NCBI RefSeq assembly: GCF_910592395.1 | Contig: NC_088321.1 | Coordinates: 248,001 to 312,000, forward strand | Direction: 5' to 3' | Source of the DNA: Lineus longissimus | Taxonomy: Eukaryota > Nemertea > Pilidiophora > Heteronemertea > Lineidae | DNA length: 64,000 bases | Part shown: in pieces, positions 41,025 to 52,326 of the stretch | Numbering within the stretch: position 1 is the stretch's first letter | Layout of the letters: each line of letters opens with the position of its first letter | Made by a program: the position numbers and the translations under genes | Notes under the pieces: model-generated | Told to the model about the DNA's origin: nothing | Database searches by the model: none | What the model saw: only the letters and a program-made list of their open reading frames with translations

Positions 41025-43442
41025 TTTTTTGACGTTTTTGGAGATAGCCTATATTCTGAGGGCCCCCCTTTTTTTGGGCAAAATCCGTTGATCCAGGAGT
41101 GTATAAGGCTTGTAATCCTTTGCAAAGTTCAATTGTTATTGTTATTGAGTTGAATTGTTATCTTATTGTTCAACTATCAATACATTATTAGTCTTCAAGG
41201 CTAATATTATGTGCCAATTGAAGTTTAGTGAGCGATGTTGTCAGAGTTCTTTGATCAGTTTACTGAACAACTTGTGTAATACCAAGTGAATAGTGTAAAG
41301 TATTTATGTGTTGCGCAGAAGAATGCAAGTTTGATGTGTACAATTACTGGTGAAAACGTCTAAGGAGGAACTTTGAAATGATATGTTCGTCTCGGAATAG
41401 GCAAGCCTATTTGAACAGTTTCAAAGTCACTTTTTGACATTTTACCAGCAATTGAACAGAAATAGCATCAAACATGAATAACTCTGCCACACATGAATAG
41501 TTCACGCTAAACAAAATGGTGAAAAACAAGTTGTTCAGCAAATTAACCAACGATATCTGGTAACTTTGCTCACAAACTCAATGCTGCACATAATTCAAGC
41601 TTTGAAGAAAAATGTATTAATGGCTGAGCATAAAGATAAACATTCAACACAACAACAACAATTGAAGTTTACAATGGACAACATGCCATATACACTCCTG
41701 GATCCACTCTTAGAATTAAAGGTTTTCAATGTGGCACGTGTTACAAACCCCTTCCGGTTTTCTAAATCAGATAGAAAAGCACCAAGAAGGATTTTAGATC
41801 ATTTTAAGCCCAGGAACCTTTTCCGCTTTCCTGAAAACCTTGGAAATCAAGGTTTTCTGGAGAATAGAAAGATTTGTGCCCACAGAAGATCATGAAAACC
41901 TTTATTTCTAAGAGTGTTGATAGTTGGTCAGCTCAGAATAAGTTAACTAGTTACCGGTAATCTGCATGTTCGAAAGTCTGTCAATGACTGCATTAAAGAT
42001 TCATGGAATAAAGTTTGCTGTTTGCAAACCGTGCTGCTGCTAAAGATTAATAAATTGTTTGAAACAAAACTGCAGATATAACTAGTAAACTCTGAACTGA
42101 CAACTATTTTCCATGTTTCAAATAAAAGGATTGAGTTGAAGTCGAAGGAACCAAAAACACGTCAATTTTAAACACAAGTTTTATTAAAAAAACTACCAAC
42201 GATTTTCACAGTACACGCAAAGAAGGCGAAATACTGTAAAATCACAAGTATAAGACCATTTTCGTGAATTTTAACACAACCCAAATCAACGTAGCAAATA
42301 GAAAGTGATAAGACAGCTTCAGTGCTTGTGAAGTCTTACAGTTTACGCTACAGCTGCGGAAGTCAAAGGATATCCCGCAGCCGCAATCATTCATTCGTTA
42401 AAGTTCATTAGATGGTCTTATAGAAGTGAGATTAAAGTATTTTTACACAGTCAGACACAAGTACCGGTAATTAAGGCCTAAATCTTAATCTGTTGTACAG
42501 AGTATTGCCGTCAGTTAATTGTTTCTTTAGAATATCTTAAACAGTCTGGAAGGGAATGGATTTCCATACATTTCATTTGATTTGGATCTAAGGTCTGGAT
42601 TGGTAGCATGGTTTTTAGAAAAGGGCGATTGATAATGATATCTTAATGCCCTGATAATTCCTTTCAAACATTTTGAATGTTGATGTTGCTTTAATGACAT
42701 AGATTAATTTACCCCAACGATTGAAATGTGTCTGTTATTACACAGACAATTCTTGGGTGTACCAATTAGTTATTTCAGAACTCAACATCAAAATCTGGAT
42801 GCGGTGTCACTGCCCACTTATCAAACTTACTGATTACTGATTAGGGTAAATGGACACTCGAAATCAAAGCAACAAATAGTTAGCCGAAATGATCCTGACA
42901 CTGAGCAGGTTACCGTTTATGCTTTTTAAAAGAAATGATAAATTATGGATCCCTGTTTATCGAAAGTGTCGAAATCTGCTTTCCGCTTGCTCATTGGAAA
43001 TGAACCAATCAGCTTTTTGGGACTAAGAGGTCAACTCTTGTTTATGTAATTCAGAATGGGTGAATACGTGTTACTTCTAGTTTATAGGGGTTTTGTTTTC
43101 TTAATTGATATTCTTAAGAAACAACTTTGTACTGCAGCAGTTTAATGATGTTGTTGATAAACTAATTTCTACTTTTGATCACAACGGAATATCTGACATC
43201 TTAACATAAATACACATACACAGGGTGTCACAAATGTTTTCCATTTCTGATCAAATGTTTTCCCAAAATGGAATGAGGGTTTTCGAGGACACCAGACTTG
43301 AGGAGCCTGGGTGGTCCATGGTGGAAGGTGTAGTTCGAAACTATGATAAGGTTTTAATAGACAAAAAATCACCGTTGCAAGTCAACTTACAACTGCCACG
43401 GCTTCAAATTGGAATTTATACGTGATATTTTCATCAAGTATA
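41025..43442. other. AT-rich stretch, no gene recognised
   Basis: The longest frame (41566-41895 +, 109 codons) has no recognisable motif. No RNA gene was seen. Confidence 0.4.
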
Positions 43443-43634
43443 CAGGGTGTTAATTAAAATATTTTGAGTTCCAGTTGTGTAAGAAGTATATGAACTGGAT
43501 AGATTATACTTCAGTTAGTATGCAACCAATTCTGAGGGATTTTATTTGTTGATGGTACAAATCAAATTGGCCAAGTCATTTAGAACAACGGTTATTAGGC
43601 CTCAAGACTGTAACTTGTTTTGATAAACACCCTG
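43443..43634. mobile_element. TA-flanked MITE, ~16-bp TIRs (mariner-like)
   Basis: The left end 'cagggtgttaattaaaat' and the reverse complement of the right end 'cagggtgtttatcaaaac' match, and both ends are bounded by TA. Length is 192 bp with no coding sequence. The CAGGGTGT start and TA duplication fit a Tc1/mariner-type non-autonomous element. A lone 'cagggtgt' end at 43221 may be a solo remnant. Confidence 0.65.
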
Positions 43635-43937
43635 TACTTGTATTGATATATCACAAGGTTGTGATACCCAAGTCCCAGCAAACACAGTAACGCGGAAAAA
43701 TTATTGGACGGTTCGGCCAGCAACAGTAGGCCCTATTGTCTCATTCAATGGAATATACAGATTAAGGGACCACAATGGCCCCATCAAAGGGTCTGTGGCA
43801 GTGACGTGAAATCCACATAATTTGGACAAAGAGTCCCGGAACTTGTATACTCAATTGAATGATCGTGACATAACTCAATGATGAAGGTCTGAGCACATGT
43901 TTTCAATGACTCTCACATTGCCGGCCCCTTCCAGTGG

Positions 43938-44020
43938 GTGGTTTTATGGAGTAGTGGTAAGAGCGTTGGACTCTAATGTAGGAGATCGATGGTTCGAATC
44001 CAACGTGGACCTTTTTTTAC
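43938..44020 (+). mobile_element. tRNA-derived SINE head or tRNA pseudogene
   Basis: An A-box-like 'gagtagtggtaagagcg', a perfect B box 'ggttcgaatcc' and a T7 Pol III terminator-like run at ~44012 are present. The acceptor stem pairs poorly and the anticodon arm is irregular, so I do not call a functional tRNA. Confidence 0.5.
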
Positions 44021-44452
44021 TTTTTCTTACGCGAAAGTCTATTTTACCCGTTTTAACCGGAAATCTTTTTAAACAGGAGACTTTCGTAAAATGATATATA
44101 AAAATGTCCTACTTGAGCCAAGAAAGTTTGCCGAAAATGATAGTTTTTTTAACTTGATTATTCTTCCAGCACGACTGTGTACAAAATCTTCAAGAAACGA
44201 AAGTATGGTGGTTTTGCACTTTGAAAAATGATTTTAGCCCAATCAAAATCTTCAATCTTCATTTCTGATTTGCTGAAACTGACCGGAAGGATCAGAATCT
44301 GCTTTTAGAAAGTAACCAATGATGGAGGGAAGATCTGGCAAACTCTCTGCTTCCTGTGTTTGCTGAATCAAATCATTAGCATGCGAAACCTCACTAATGT
44401 AGTTATTGACCAACCAGGTTTCTAAGCATACTTTGAAAAGGACTAATATATC

Positions 44453-44656
44453 TCAATTTGAACTCATTTCAGCTGAAACTTTGACAAGTGTTCGACATTC
44501 AGTTTTACAAAGTATTGGTCTTGCCTTAAACTTTCCACATGTTGTTTGGCGAGAAAATTTTCCATAAACGTTCCCTCCTTTGCCGATACGTCGTCCTCTC
44601 ATATAGATCACGTGACTTGATGACGTCATTGGCACGTGGTGTGCACGCAATTCCAC
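44453..44656 (-). pseudogene. weak minus-strand exon candidate (paralogue of 45515-45589)
   Basis: On the minus strand a good acceptor (ttgttttccag) is followed from 44656 by GTGGAATTGCGTGCACACCA. This parallels the 45589 candidate (GTGGGATGTCATACACACGA), and the upstream flanks are also related. In the phase left by that exon the frame ends soon (WNCVHTTCQ, stop). In another frame it stays open for 68 codons to about 44453. No family was recognised, and it may be a duplicated repeat rather than an exon. Confidence 0.2.
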
Positions 44657-45195
44657 CTGGAAAACAAAATTAAGGAAGTTTGAGAATTTTTTTCAAACTT
44701 ATTAACAACAAAACAAAGGAACTTGCCAGGGTTGGAGGATTTGGTCGCGAACAAGCTAAATAAAACTCTGATACGATCGAGGCTGAGCTGGGCACAGCTG
44801 TCCTTGGGACCAGGAGTGGAAAGACCTAAATAGCTAAGGTGTGGCCAAAGGCAGATCAAAGTGGGGAGCAGTTGAGAAGGCTCCCACAAAAAGATGGTCA
44901 AAGCCCTTTGTTCCAATGGACAGACATTACAATGAGGGTAATGGAAAATGCATTAGAGAAGCCAAGTTCAATGCCTTACATTGTCTTGTCATAGCCAAGG
45001 CAAGTCTTCAGATGAATACTTCCTCTAATTTACTGCTGGCTTTATCTAAAGAATGTCGTTTTTTGTCAGTAACTTACAGTCAGAGGAGTAAAAAGAAGGT
45101 ATTATGTGTGGAGAAGGACAAGGCTTTCAAATGAGGACATGTCCAGCTGCGTCATCAGAAGCCGTGAGATCACCAAAGACGACAACACACGGATT

Positions 45196-45426
45196 TGACC
45201 ATAACAATCAACATAACTCACAAGCTCGCACCAAGGCGGAAGCTCTACGAAATGTACAACACTACGCGCGATCGAATTCTGCCATCTGCCTGTACACGAG
45301 TTCCTTTGTTGATGTGCCATGGTGTCCAGGGCATCCACAGCAATGATTCCATACCAAGCGCTGTACATTTCATAGAGCTGCCACCTGAGGGCGAGCTTTA
45401 GGGTAATGTTGATTGTGATAAGGTCA
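45196..45426. mobile_element. MITE family T1, full-length copy
   Basis: Long inverted ends (about 55 bp): the left reads 'caatcaacataactcacaag' then 'ctcgcaccaaggcggaagct', and the reverse complement of the right reads 'caatcaacattaccctaaag' then 'ctcgccctcaggtggcagct'. Other copies are at 39476-39658 and 49203-49436. There is no coding capacity, so movement would depend on a transposase elsewhere (inference). Confidence 0.7.
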
Positions 45427-45514
45427 CATCCATTTGTATTCTTCCACCAGTCATTGTGGTGGGCATGTTTCTGCCGATATCAAAGCCAATTTCGAGTTGC
45501 GTAAGTCAACTTAC

Positions 45515-45589
45515 CGTGTGTAGTATTGTATCTGCTGTATCATCTGATTCCCTGTGGAGTCCAGCCGCTTCGTGTGTATGACATCCCAC
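45515..45589 (-). CDS. weak exon candidate, unknown gene
   Basis: A 75-nt open segment lies between a good acceptor (ttattttccag, minus strand) and a consensus donor (CG|gtaagt). In frame it reads WDVIHTKRLDSTGNQMIQQI then QYYTR. The composition is protein-like but unrecognised. A possible CpG-rich 5' exon on the same strand (50110-50205, donor gtgagt) contains TGACGTCA and CACGTG motifs. No ATG-bearing exon was found to connect them, so the gene is unproven. Confidence 0.25.
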
Positions 45590-45599
45590 CTGGAAAATA

Positions 45600-46936
45600 A
45601 AGATATAACCATTTTGAGAATTTTGCAAGTGGACATCACAATGAAACACCGACACTGTCAGTGTTTCCGACAGTGTCGCATGAAGCTGGCAACCTGGCGA
45701 TTTCTATCCCAGGATAGGTCACTATGTTTTGATGAATAATCAAATATCCACACTTGCTATGAATTCGGCTAAGTGCCGTCACGACCTTCAGGGAAGCAAT
45801 GTCTGCCTTGCAATTGAATTAATCCTTTGGTGGGGTTTCTATCCTCGCACCAATTTTCTAACGTTTGCAGGCAATATGATGTGCGAAGCCGCCAATGCAA
45901 ATTGCTTTATATTTGCAACTTTAAATGTTTACTCACCGTGCAATTATGGAATTGTGGGCTTGTATTGAACATTGTTGGTCAGACTGCTGATTTATGGTCC
46001 ATCGCCTGGCTAGGATTGAGATCACCGAGGGATTTCTGGACAGAACCTTTCACCTCCTGGCATCATGGACCACCGGCTGTCATCTCTTACCACCATGGAC
46101 ACCTCATCCGTCATCTCATATCATAGATCAAGGAAAGTTATGTGGCCAAAGCTAAAATGATAAAAATTGAAAACGGTTTCAAAATATGAGAAGACCAATC
46201 TTTATTCTCAATATTCTTCGTTATCAGCGACCAAGGCCCTGCCAAAACCAACTCATCCTGCAACAGAACAGATATTTTATTCGTATCACGGGAGGGTCAG
46301 GGTGGATCCGATGGCTAATATATTTCTTCCATCCTTCCTAACATTCCGACCTTGCTGCACACCAAGTCGACAGCATAGACCCCTATTAACAAATATTGTT
46401 TTGGCTTTCTACGTCACCTGGTCCTTTGATCGGCCCATTGTTCAGGCCTATTTGCAGACCAACTTGTTCGTTTGCTGACAAAGTAAAGTCTATATTCGGT
46501 CTGAAGACAAAGTCACAACCAGAAAGACAAGTTGGTTGCATTTTTGGTTCAGGGACAAGCTCCTTTCATTTCACAGCAAGGGTTACGGAGGATGCAACAG
46601 CTAACAGTCGTCCCACTCAAGTTGGGAGCATCTTCTATCTGAGGACAAAGTCACAACCAGTAAGATAAGTCGGCAGAACAATCGATTTGAGGGAAAGTCA
46701 TTAAGAGGGAAGGTCACGATTGATGCAACAGCAAACAGTTTCGACCATAAATGTTTATCTTGAGACAAGAATTTGTTTATCAACAAAGGTATTGGGGAAA
46801 TTGGGGGATTGCCACAATCCAAGTTGGCCCTATCTTCAGTCTGAAGACAAATTCGCAACCAGAAGAATGGTCAGCCTCACGGTCTCGTACTAGGGATCGA
46901 CTCCCTCCCAAGGTAGATACATAGCTAAAACATGAA
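45600..46936. other. stretch without recognised genes
   Basis: Short frames only. Diverged repeated phrases ('tctgaagacaaagtcacaac', 'tctgaggacaaagtcacaac', 'tctgaagacaaattcgcaac' with 'gttggnnnc' nearby) recur at about 46498, 46638 and 46838, suggesting a degenerate ~150-bp tandem repeat. Confidence 0.45.
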
Positions 46937-48790
46937 GCCACTATGGATATTCCAGCTGGCAGAGGGAAAATTACAAGTAATTTCAAACTGATTGAATCTC
47001 AACAAAATTTTGTGTGCAACTTTCTGACAGTTACACAAATATACCCTGCAAATTTCAGCTCAAAATCCCAAGTCGTTCATGATATTTTGATGTATTTCCA
47101 AACCTGAAGACCCTGGGCCGCTGTGGATATTCCAGCTGGCAGAGGGAAAATTACTAGTAATTTCGAATTGATTGAATCTCAACAAAATGTTGTGTACAAC
47201 TTCCTGACAGTAGCACAAATATATCCTGAAAATTTCAGCTCAAAATCTCAAGTCCTTCATGATATTTTGATGTATTTGCAAACCTGAAGACCCTAGAGTC
47301 ACAATGGATATTCCAGCTGGCAGAGGTAAAATTAAAAATAATTTCAAACTGATTGAATCTCAACAAAAGTATGTATGCCACTTCCTGACAGTAACACAAA
47401 TATATCCTGCAAATTTCAGCTCAAAATCTCAAGTCCTTCATGATATTTTGATGTATTTCCAAACCTGAAGACCCTAGAGTCACAATGGATATTCCAGCTG
47501 GCAGAGGGAAAATTACAAATAATTTCAAACTGATTGAATCTCAACAAAAGTATGTGTGCAACTTCCTGACAGTAACACAAATATATCCTGCAAATTTCAG
47601 CTCAAAATCTCAAGTCCTTCATGATATTTTGATGTATTTGCAAACCTGAAGACCCCAGAGTCACTATGGATATTCCAGCTGGCAGAGGGAAAATTACAAG
47701 TAATTTCAAATTGATTGAATCTCAACAGAATTTCGTGTGCAACTTCTTGACAGTAACACAAATATATCCTGCAAATTTCAACTCAAAATCCCAAGTCGTT
47801 CATGATATTTTGATGTATTTCCAAACCTGAAGACCCAGAGTCACTATGGATATTCCAGCTGGCAGAGGGAAAATTACAAGTAATTTCAAATTGATTGAAT
47901 CTCAACTAAATTTTGTGTACAACTTGCGAAATTTGCAGGATATATTTGTGTTGCTGTCAGGAAGTTGTACACAAAATTTTGTTGAGATTCAATCAATTTG
48001 AAATTACTTGTAATTTTCCCTCTGCCAGCTGGAATATCCATAGTGACTCCTGGGTCTTCAGGTTTGCAAATACATCAAAATATCATGAACGACTTGGGAT
48101 TTTGAGTTGAAATTTGCAGGATATATTTGTGTTACTGTCAGGAAGTTGCACACATAATTTTGTTGAGATTCAATCAGTTTGAAATTATTTGTAATTTTCC
48201 CTCTGCCAGCTGGAATATCCATAGTGACTCTAGGGTCTTCAGGTTTGCAAATACATCAAAATATCATGAAGGACTTGAGATTTTGAGCTGAAATTTGCAG
48301 GATATATTTGTGTAACTGTCAGGAAGTTGCACATATAATTTTGTTGAGATTCAATCAGTTTGAAATTATTTGTAATTTTCCCTCTGCCAGCTGGAATATC
48401 CATAGTGACTTTAGGGTCTTCAGGTTTGCAAATACATCAAAATATCATGAAGGACTTGAGATGTTGAGCTGAAATTTGCAGGATATATTTTGTGTTACTG
48501 TCAGGAAGTTGCACACATAATTTTGTTGAGATTCAATCAGTTTGAAATTATTTGTAATTTTCCCTCTGCCAGCTGGAATATCCATTGTGACTCTTGGGTC
48601 TTCAGGTTTGGAAATACATCAAAATATCATGAACGACTTGAGATTTTGAGCTGAAATTTGCAGGATATATTTGTGTTACTGTCAGGAAGTTGTACACAAC
48701 ATCTTGTTGAGATTCAATCAATTCGAAATTACTTGTAATTTTCCCTCTGCCAGCTGGAATATCCCTAGTGGCTTCAGGGTCATTTTTTAA
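46937..48790. repeat. ~180-bp tandem array in inverted arrangement
   Basis: About 5.5 units read forward from 46937 to ~47925 (each with 'ggatattccagctggcagag' and 'gattgaatctcaacaaaa'). Then about 5 units read as the reverse complement to ~48790 ('ctctgccagctggaatatcc', 'ttttgttgagattcaatc'). The switch is at about 47927-47965 and leaves a ~36-nt loop between perfectly opposed 30-bp ends, so either strand could fold into a hairpin with arms near 0.9 kb. Units differ by several per cent. It is non-coding. Confidence 0.93.
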
Positions 48791-49202
48791 ATGCTTCAAA
48801 ATATTATTAACAACTTGAAAGTAAGTATGGTAGATAATTAGCTGGCATATTCAAACCAACATAACTGATTTAAACCAACTTTAGATATAACCCACTGGTC
48901 GAGTCAAAATGACTGGAGCTCGACAACCAGTGGCACTGTTGGAAGCAGAGTAAGGGTAGTAGATAACCAGCAGAGTAAAACTAACAGAACTGGTAGAGTC
49001 TGACCAACTTTAGCATAATCAGCTGGTATAGCGTCAAATAACTGGAGTCAGATTCAGAAGCGTTACAGGTGCGCCAGATAACAAGCTGTCAGAGTCAAAC
49101 CAACATGAGCGTATATCAAACTGGTTCAGGGAAAATAACTGGAGACTCCACAAACAGACCCTCAAAGGTGTGGATAACCAGCTGGCAGAGTCAAAGCACC
49201 AT
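48791..49202. repeat. degenerate 'agctggcagagtcaaaccaa' repeats
   Basis: Diverged variants of 'gataaccagctggcagagtc' + 'aaaccaacat' recur every ~60-80 bp from about 48835, with a last good copy at 49438-49470 beyond the T1 insertion. It looks like an old tandem array interrupted by a MITE. Confidence 0.6.
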
Positions 49203-49436
49203 ATCACCAGAATACATGAATCAACAATTACCCACAAGCTCGCCCTCAGGTGGAAGCTTAATGAAGTGTACGTCACTTGTTGTGGACTAATGGCCCCCCA
49301 TGTCCTGTTCGCGAGGCCACATCAACAATGGATCTCGTTTACAGGCCGTTGGCATAATTCTATCATACCAACCAGTGTTCTATTCAATTAACCTTCCACC
49401 TGGGTGCGAGCTTGTGGGTTATGTTGATTGTTGTGG
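49203..49436. mobile_element. MITE family T1, third copy
   Basis: The inverted ends are 'caacaattacccacaagctc' + 'gccctcaggtggaagct' and, reverse-complemented, 'caacaatcaacataacccac' + 'aagctcgcacccaggtggaa'. It interrupts the degenerate array on both sides. Confidence 0.65.
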
Positions 49437-49656
49437 TAAATAACCAGCTGGCAGAGTCAAACCAACATTACTGATAATCTTGATGGTTTGGAGACCAATG
49501 TTAAAGGAATGGACGTCCTAGGAATGCAGGACCCCATACAATAGCTGTGTATTGTCAACGAATGTGGTTAATTGTTTCGTTTCACTTTAACAAAAGGACC
49601 GGACTTAGATTCCGGGGGGACTTGCATTTTTTTTACATCAGGTCAAAGTGGGTAAA

Positions 49657-49790
49657 TTAGAGAGTTTTCGCAAATCTCCCGAAACTCGAACACGAACGCC
49701 TATCCCATTGTTCGACATCGTAATCGGGAGGTCGAACAATGGGGTAGGCGTTGGCGCGGGCGTTTCGGGGATTTGCGAAAACTCTCTAAT
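49657..49790. mobile_element. foldback family F1, intact copy (~50-bp arms)
   Basis: The left end 'ttagagagttttcgcaaatc' and the right end 'gatttgcgaaaactctctaa' are perfect inverted repeats. The inner part continues as 'aacgcctatcccattgttcg' against 'cgaacaatggggtaggcgtt', leaving a short loop 'acatcgtaatcgggaggt'. A degenerate relative is at 31141-31262. Confidence 0.75.
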
Positions 49791-50615
49791 ATCTTGTGGC
49801 CCCGCGAGGCAGTGAGACTGACATTTTTTTCCGTGCCACCTTCTGCACAAAATCTCCAAAGTTCTAGAGGAGTGCAGCATGTTGCAAAATATATTCGGTA
49901 CACAAGCTATCATTGAGTTCGACCATTGAGGGGAGGGAAAATACTGACTTAGTTCTGGACAACAAGTGTAGTCCAAAAAAAAATGGCCTCTATCTTCATG
50001 GCATGTTAATTGTTTGGAGGACATTTTGCCATAAACTGGTCAGAAAAAATAAAGATTTACACTCTCTGCACTTTACTCTAACAAAATGGAATATCTTTCA
50101 TTGAACTCACCAGAATATCTGCAATGCTGTGCGAAATTTAGAAGAAAATCGAGATTTAGCTTCCGACCACCTTGGCGAGCTCGAGAGAAATGGCCTCAGA
50201 CTGACGTCACATCACGTGGCCTCGCACCATGGCATTGACCATTCAGAGAGTGACCCGGGTTTCTGGTTGTAACGAACATGGTTTGGTAACCAGTTGACCA
50301 GGGTGTTACGGCACGATTGAATGGTGTCGCAATCACTTTTCATTGACCTGATTGGTTTGGGGTAATGTGACCGCCGTAAAAGCTGATCGTGTACCATTTC
50401 ACCTTGGCGAATCCGTGTCCCCACTATCCTCGGACATCCCAGTTCCGCGGAGAGAATTATCATCATGTATTACGAGAGAAATAAAAGTGTAACTTATCTA
50501 AGAACTTATCAAGTATAGTTCTATAATTTTGTTCCGTTACTGACCCATAGCGACATCTAAAAGTTATCCTTTTTTTAAGAGGATACATACCTTCCTGCTT
50601 ACAAGTTCTTAACCC
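49791..50615. other. stretch with a possible minus-strand first exon
   Basis: No protein was recognised. On the minus strand, 50205-50110 carries CACGTGATGTGACGTCA and ends at a consensus donor (CTG|gtgagt), as a non-coding first exon might. This is low-confidence. Confidence 0.3.
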
Positions 50616-51998
50616 ATTGTAAAGGGTTCCGATCAAGCGATCCGTCTGATGGCATACTACCACGGATGATGAGACTGTCTACATGAGCTTCCCATTGTAA
50701 AGGGTTCCGATCAAGCGATCCGTCTGATGGCATACTACCACGGATGATGAGACTGTCTACATGAGCTTCCCATTGTAAAGGGTTCCGATCAAGCGATCCG
50801 TCTGATGGCATACTACCACGGATGATGAGACTGTCTACATGAGCTTAATCCATTGTAAAGGGTTCCGATCAAGCGATCCGTCTGATGGCATACTACCACG
50901 GATGATGAGACTGTCTACATGAGCTTCCCATTGTAAAGGGTTCCGATCAAGCGATCCGTCTGATGGCATACTACCACGGATGATGAGACTGTCTACATGA
51001 GCTTCCCATTGTAAAGGGTTCCGATCAAGCGATCCGTCTGATGGCATACTACCACGGATGATGAGACTGTCTACATGAGCTTCCCATTGTAAAGGGTTCC
51101 GATCATGCGATCCGTCTGATGGCATACTACCTCGGATGATGAGACTGTCTACATGAGCTTAATCCATTGTAAAGGGTTCCGATCATGCGATCCGTCTGAT
51201 GGTATACTTGGTACCACGGATGATGAGACTGTCTACATGAGCTTCCCATTGTAAAGGGTTCCGATCAAGCGATCCGTCTGATGGCATACTTGATACCTCG
51301 GATGATGAGACTGTCTACATGAGCTTAATCCATTGTAAAGGGTTCCGATCATGCGATCCGTCTGATGGCATACTTGATACCTCGGATGATGAGACTGTCT
51401 ACATGAGCTTAATCCATTGTAAAGGGTTCCGATCATGCGATCCGTCTGATGGCATACTTGATACCTCGGATGATGAGACTGTCTACATGAGCTTAATCCA
51501 TTGTAAAGGGTTCCGATCATGCGATCCGTCTGATGGTATACTTGATACCTCGGATGATGAGACTGTCTACATGAGCTTAATCCATTGTAAAGGGTTCCGA
51601 TCATGCGATCCGTCTGATGGCATACTTGATACCTCGGATGATGAGACTGTCTACATGAGCTTAATCCATTGTAAAGGGTCCCGATCATGCGATCCGTCTG
51701 ATGGCATACTTGATACCTCGGATGATGAGACTGTCTACATGAGCTTCCCATTGTAAAGGGTTCCGATCAAGCGATCCGTCTGATGGAATACTTGTATACC
51801 ACGGATGATGAGACTGTCTACATGAGCTTAACCCATTGTAAAGGGTCCCGATCATGCGATCCGTCTGATGGCATACTTGATACCTCGGATGATGAGACTG
51901 TCTACATGAGCTTCCCATTGTAAAGGGTCCCGATCATGCGATCCGTCTGATGGCATACGTGGTACCACGGATGATGAGACTGTCTACACGAGCTGTCT
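50616..51998. repeat. 78-84-bp minisatellite, ~17 copies
   Basis: Each unit has 'cattgtaaagggttccgatc', 'gcgatccgtctgatgg' and 'gatgatgagactgtctacat' + 'gagctt'. The first half is mostly 78-bp units ('catactaccacgg'), the second mostly 81-84-bp units ('catacttgatacctcgg'). Units end 'gagcttcc' or 'gagcttaatc'. Open frames on both strands here are period artefacts. Confidence 0.96.
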
Positions 51999-52326
51999 CA
52001 CCATTCCAAAGGGTCAGTCCTGATGACGTGAAGACATTTGACAACATTCACCAGGACACCCTGTAGCATACTTTCTGTGACATAATGGCATCGTATGAGA
52101 GGGGGTTAATTTTGAGAGGAAAAGGTACATCTATTTCATAAGGCAGAAAGTTTGCGAGGAAAAACATATTCCCACGGTCAGAGCCAAACGGCATGAGAGG
52201 GTTAATGGAAACCTTGTTCCTAGGAAAAAGTTAAATTATTTTTTTGCGATATTAACCCCATTAGGGCTGGAGGTCAATGCCAATAGTGTGTTTGTGACTG
52301 TCTCGAGTGTCACTGTCCAATTGGTC
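51999..52326. other. spacer between two minisatellites
   Basis: No gene or repeat was recognised in this ~330-bp unique segment. Confidence 0.4.

Noticed and set aside
41566..41895. 109-codon ORF
   Set aside because: Low-complexity, AT-rich, no motif; probably chance.
43938..44020. Functional tRNA gene
   Set aside because: A and B boxes are present but the acceptor stem has mismatches and the anticodon arm is irregular; better explained as a SINE head or pseudogene.
44841..45134. 97-codon plus-strand ORF
   Set aside because: No domain recognised, and it overlaps a region of repeats and minus-strand exon candidates.
50599..51918. Several repeat ORFs on both strands
   Set aside because: By-products of the 78-84-bp array; no independent coding evidence.
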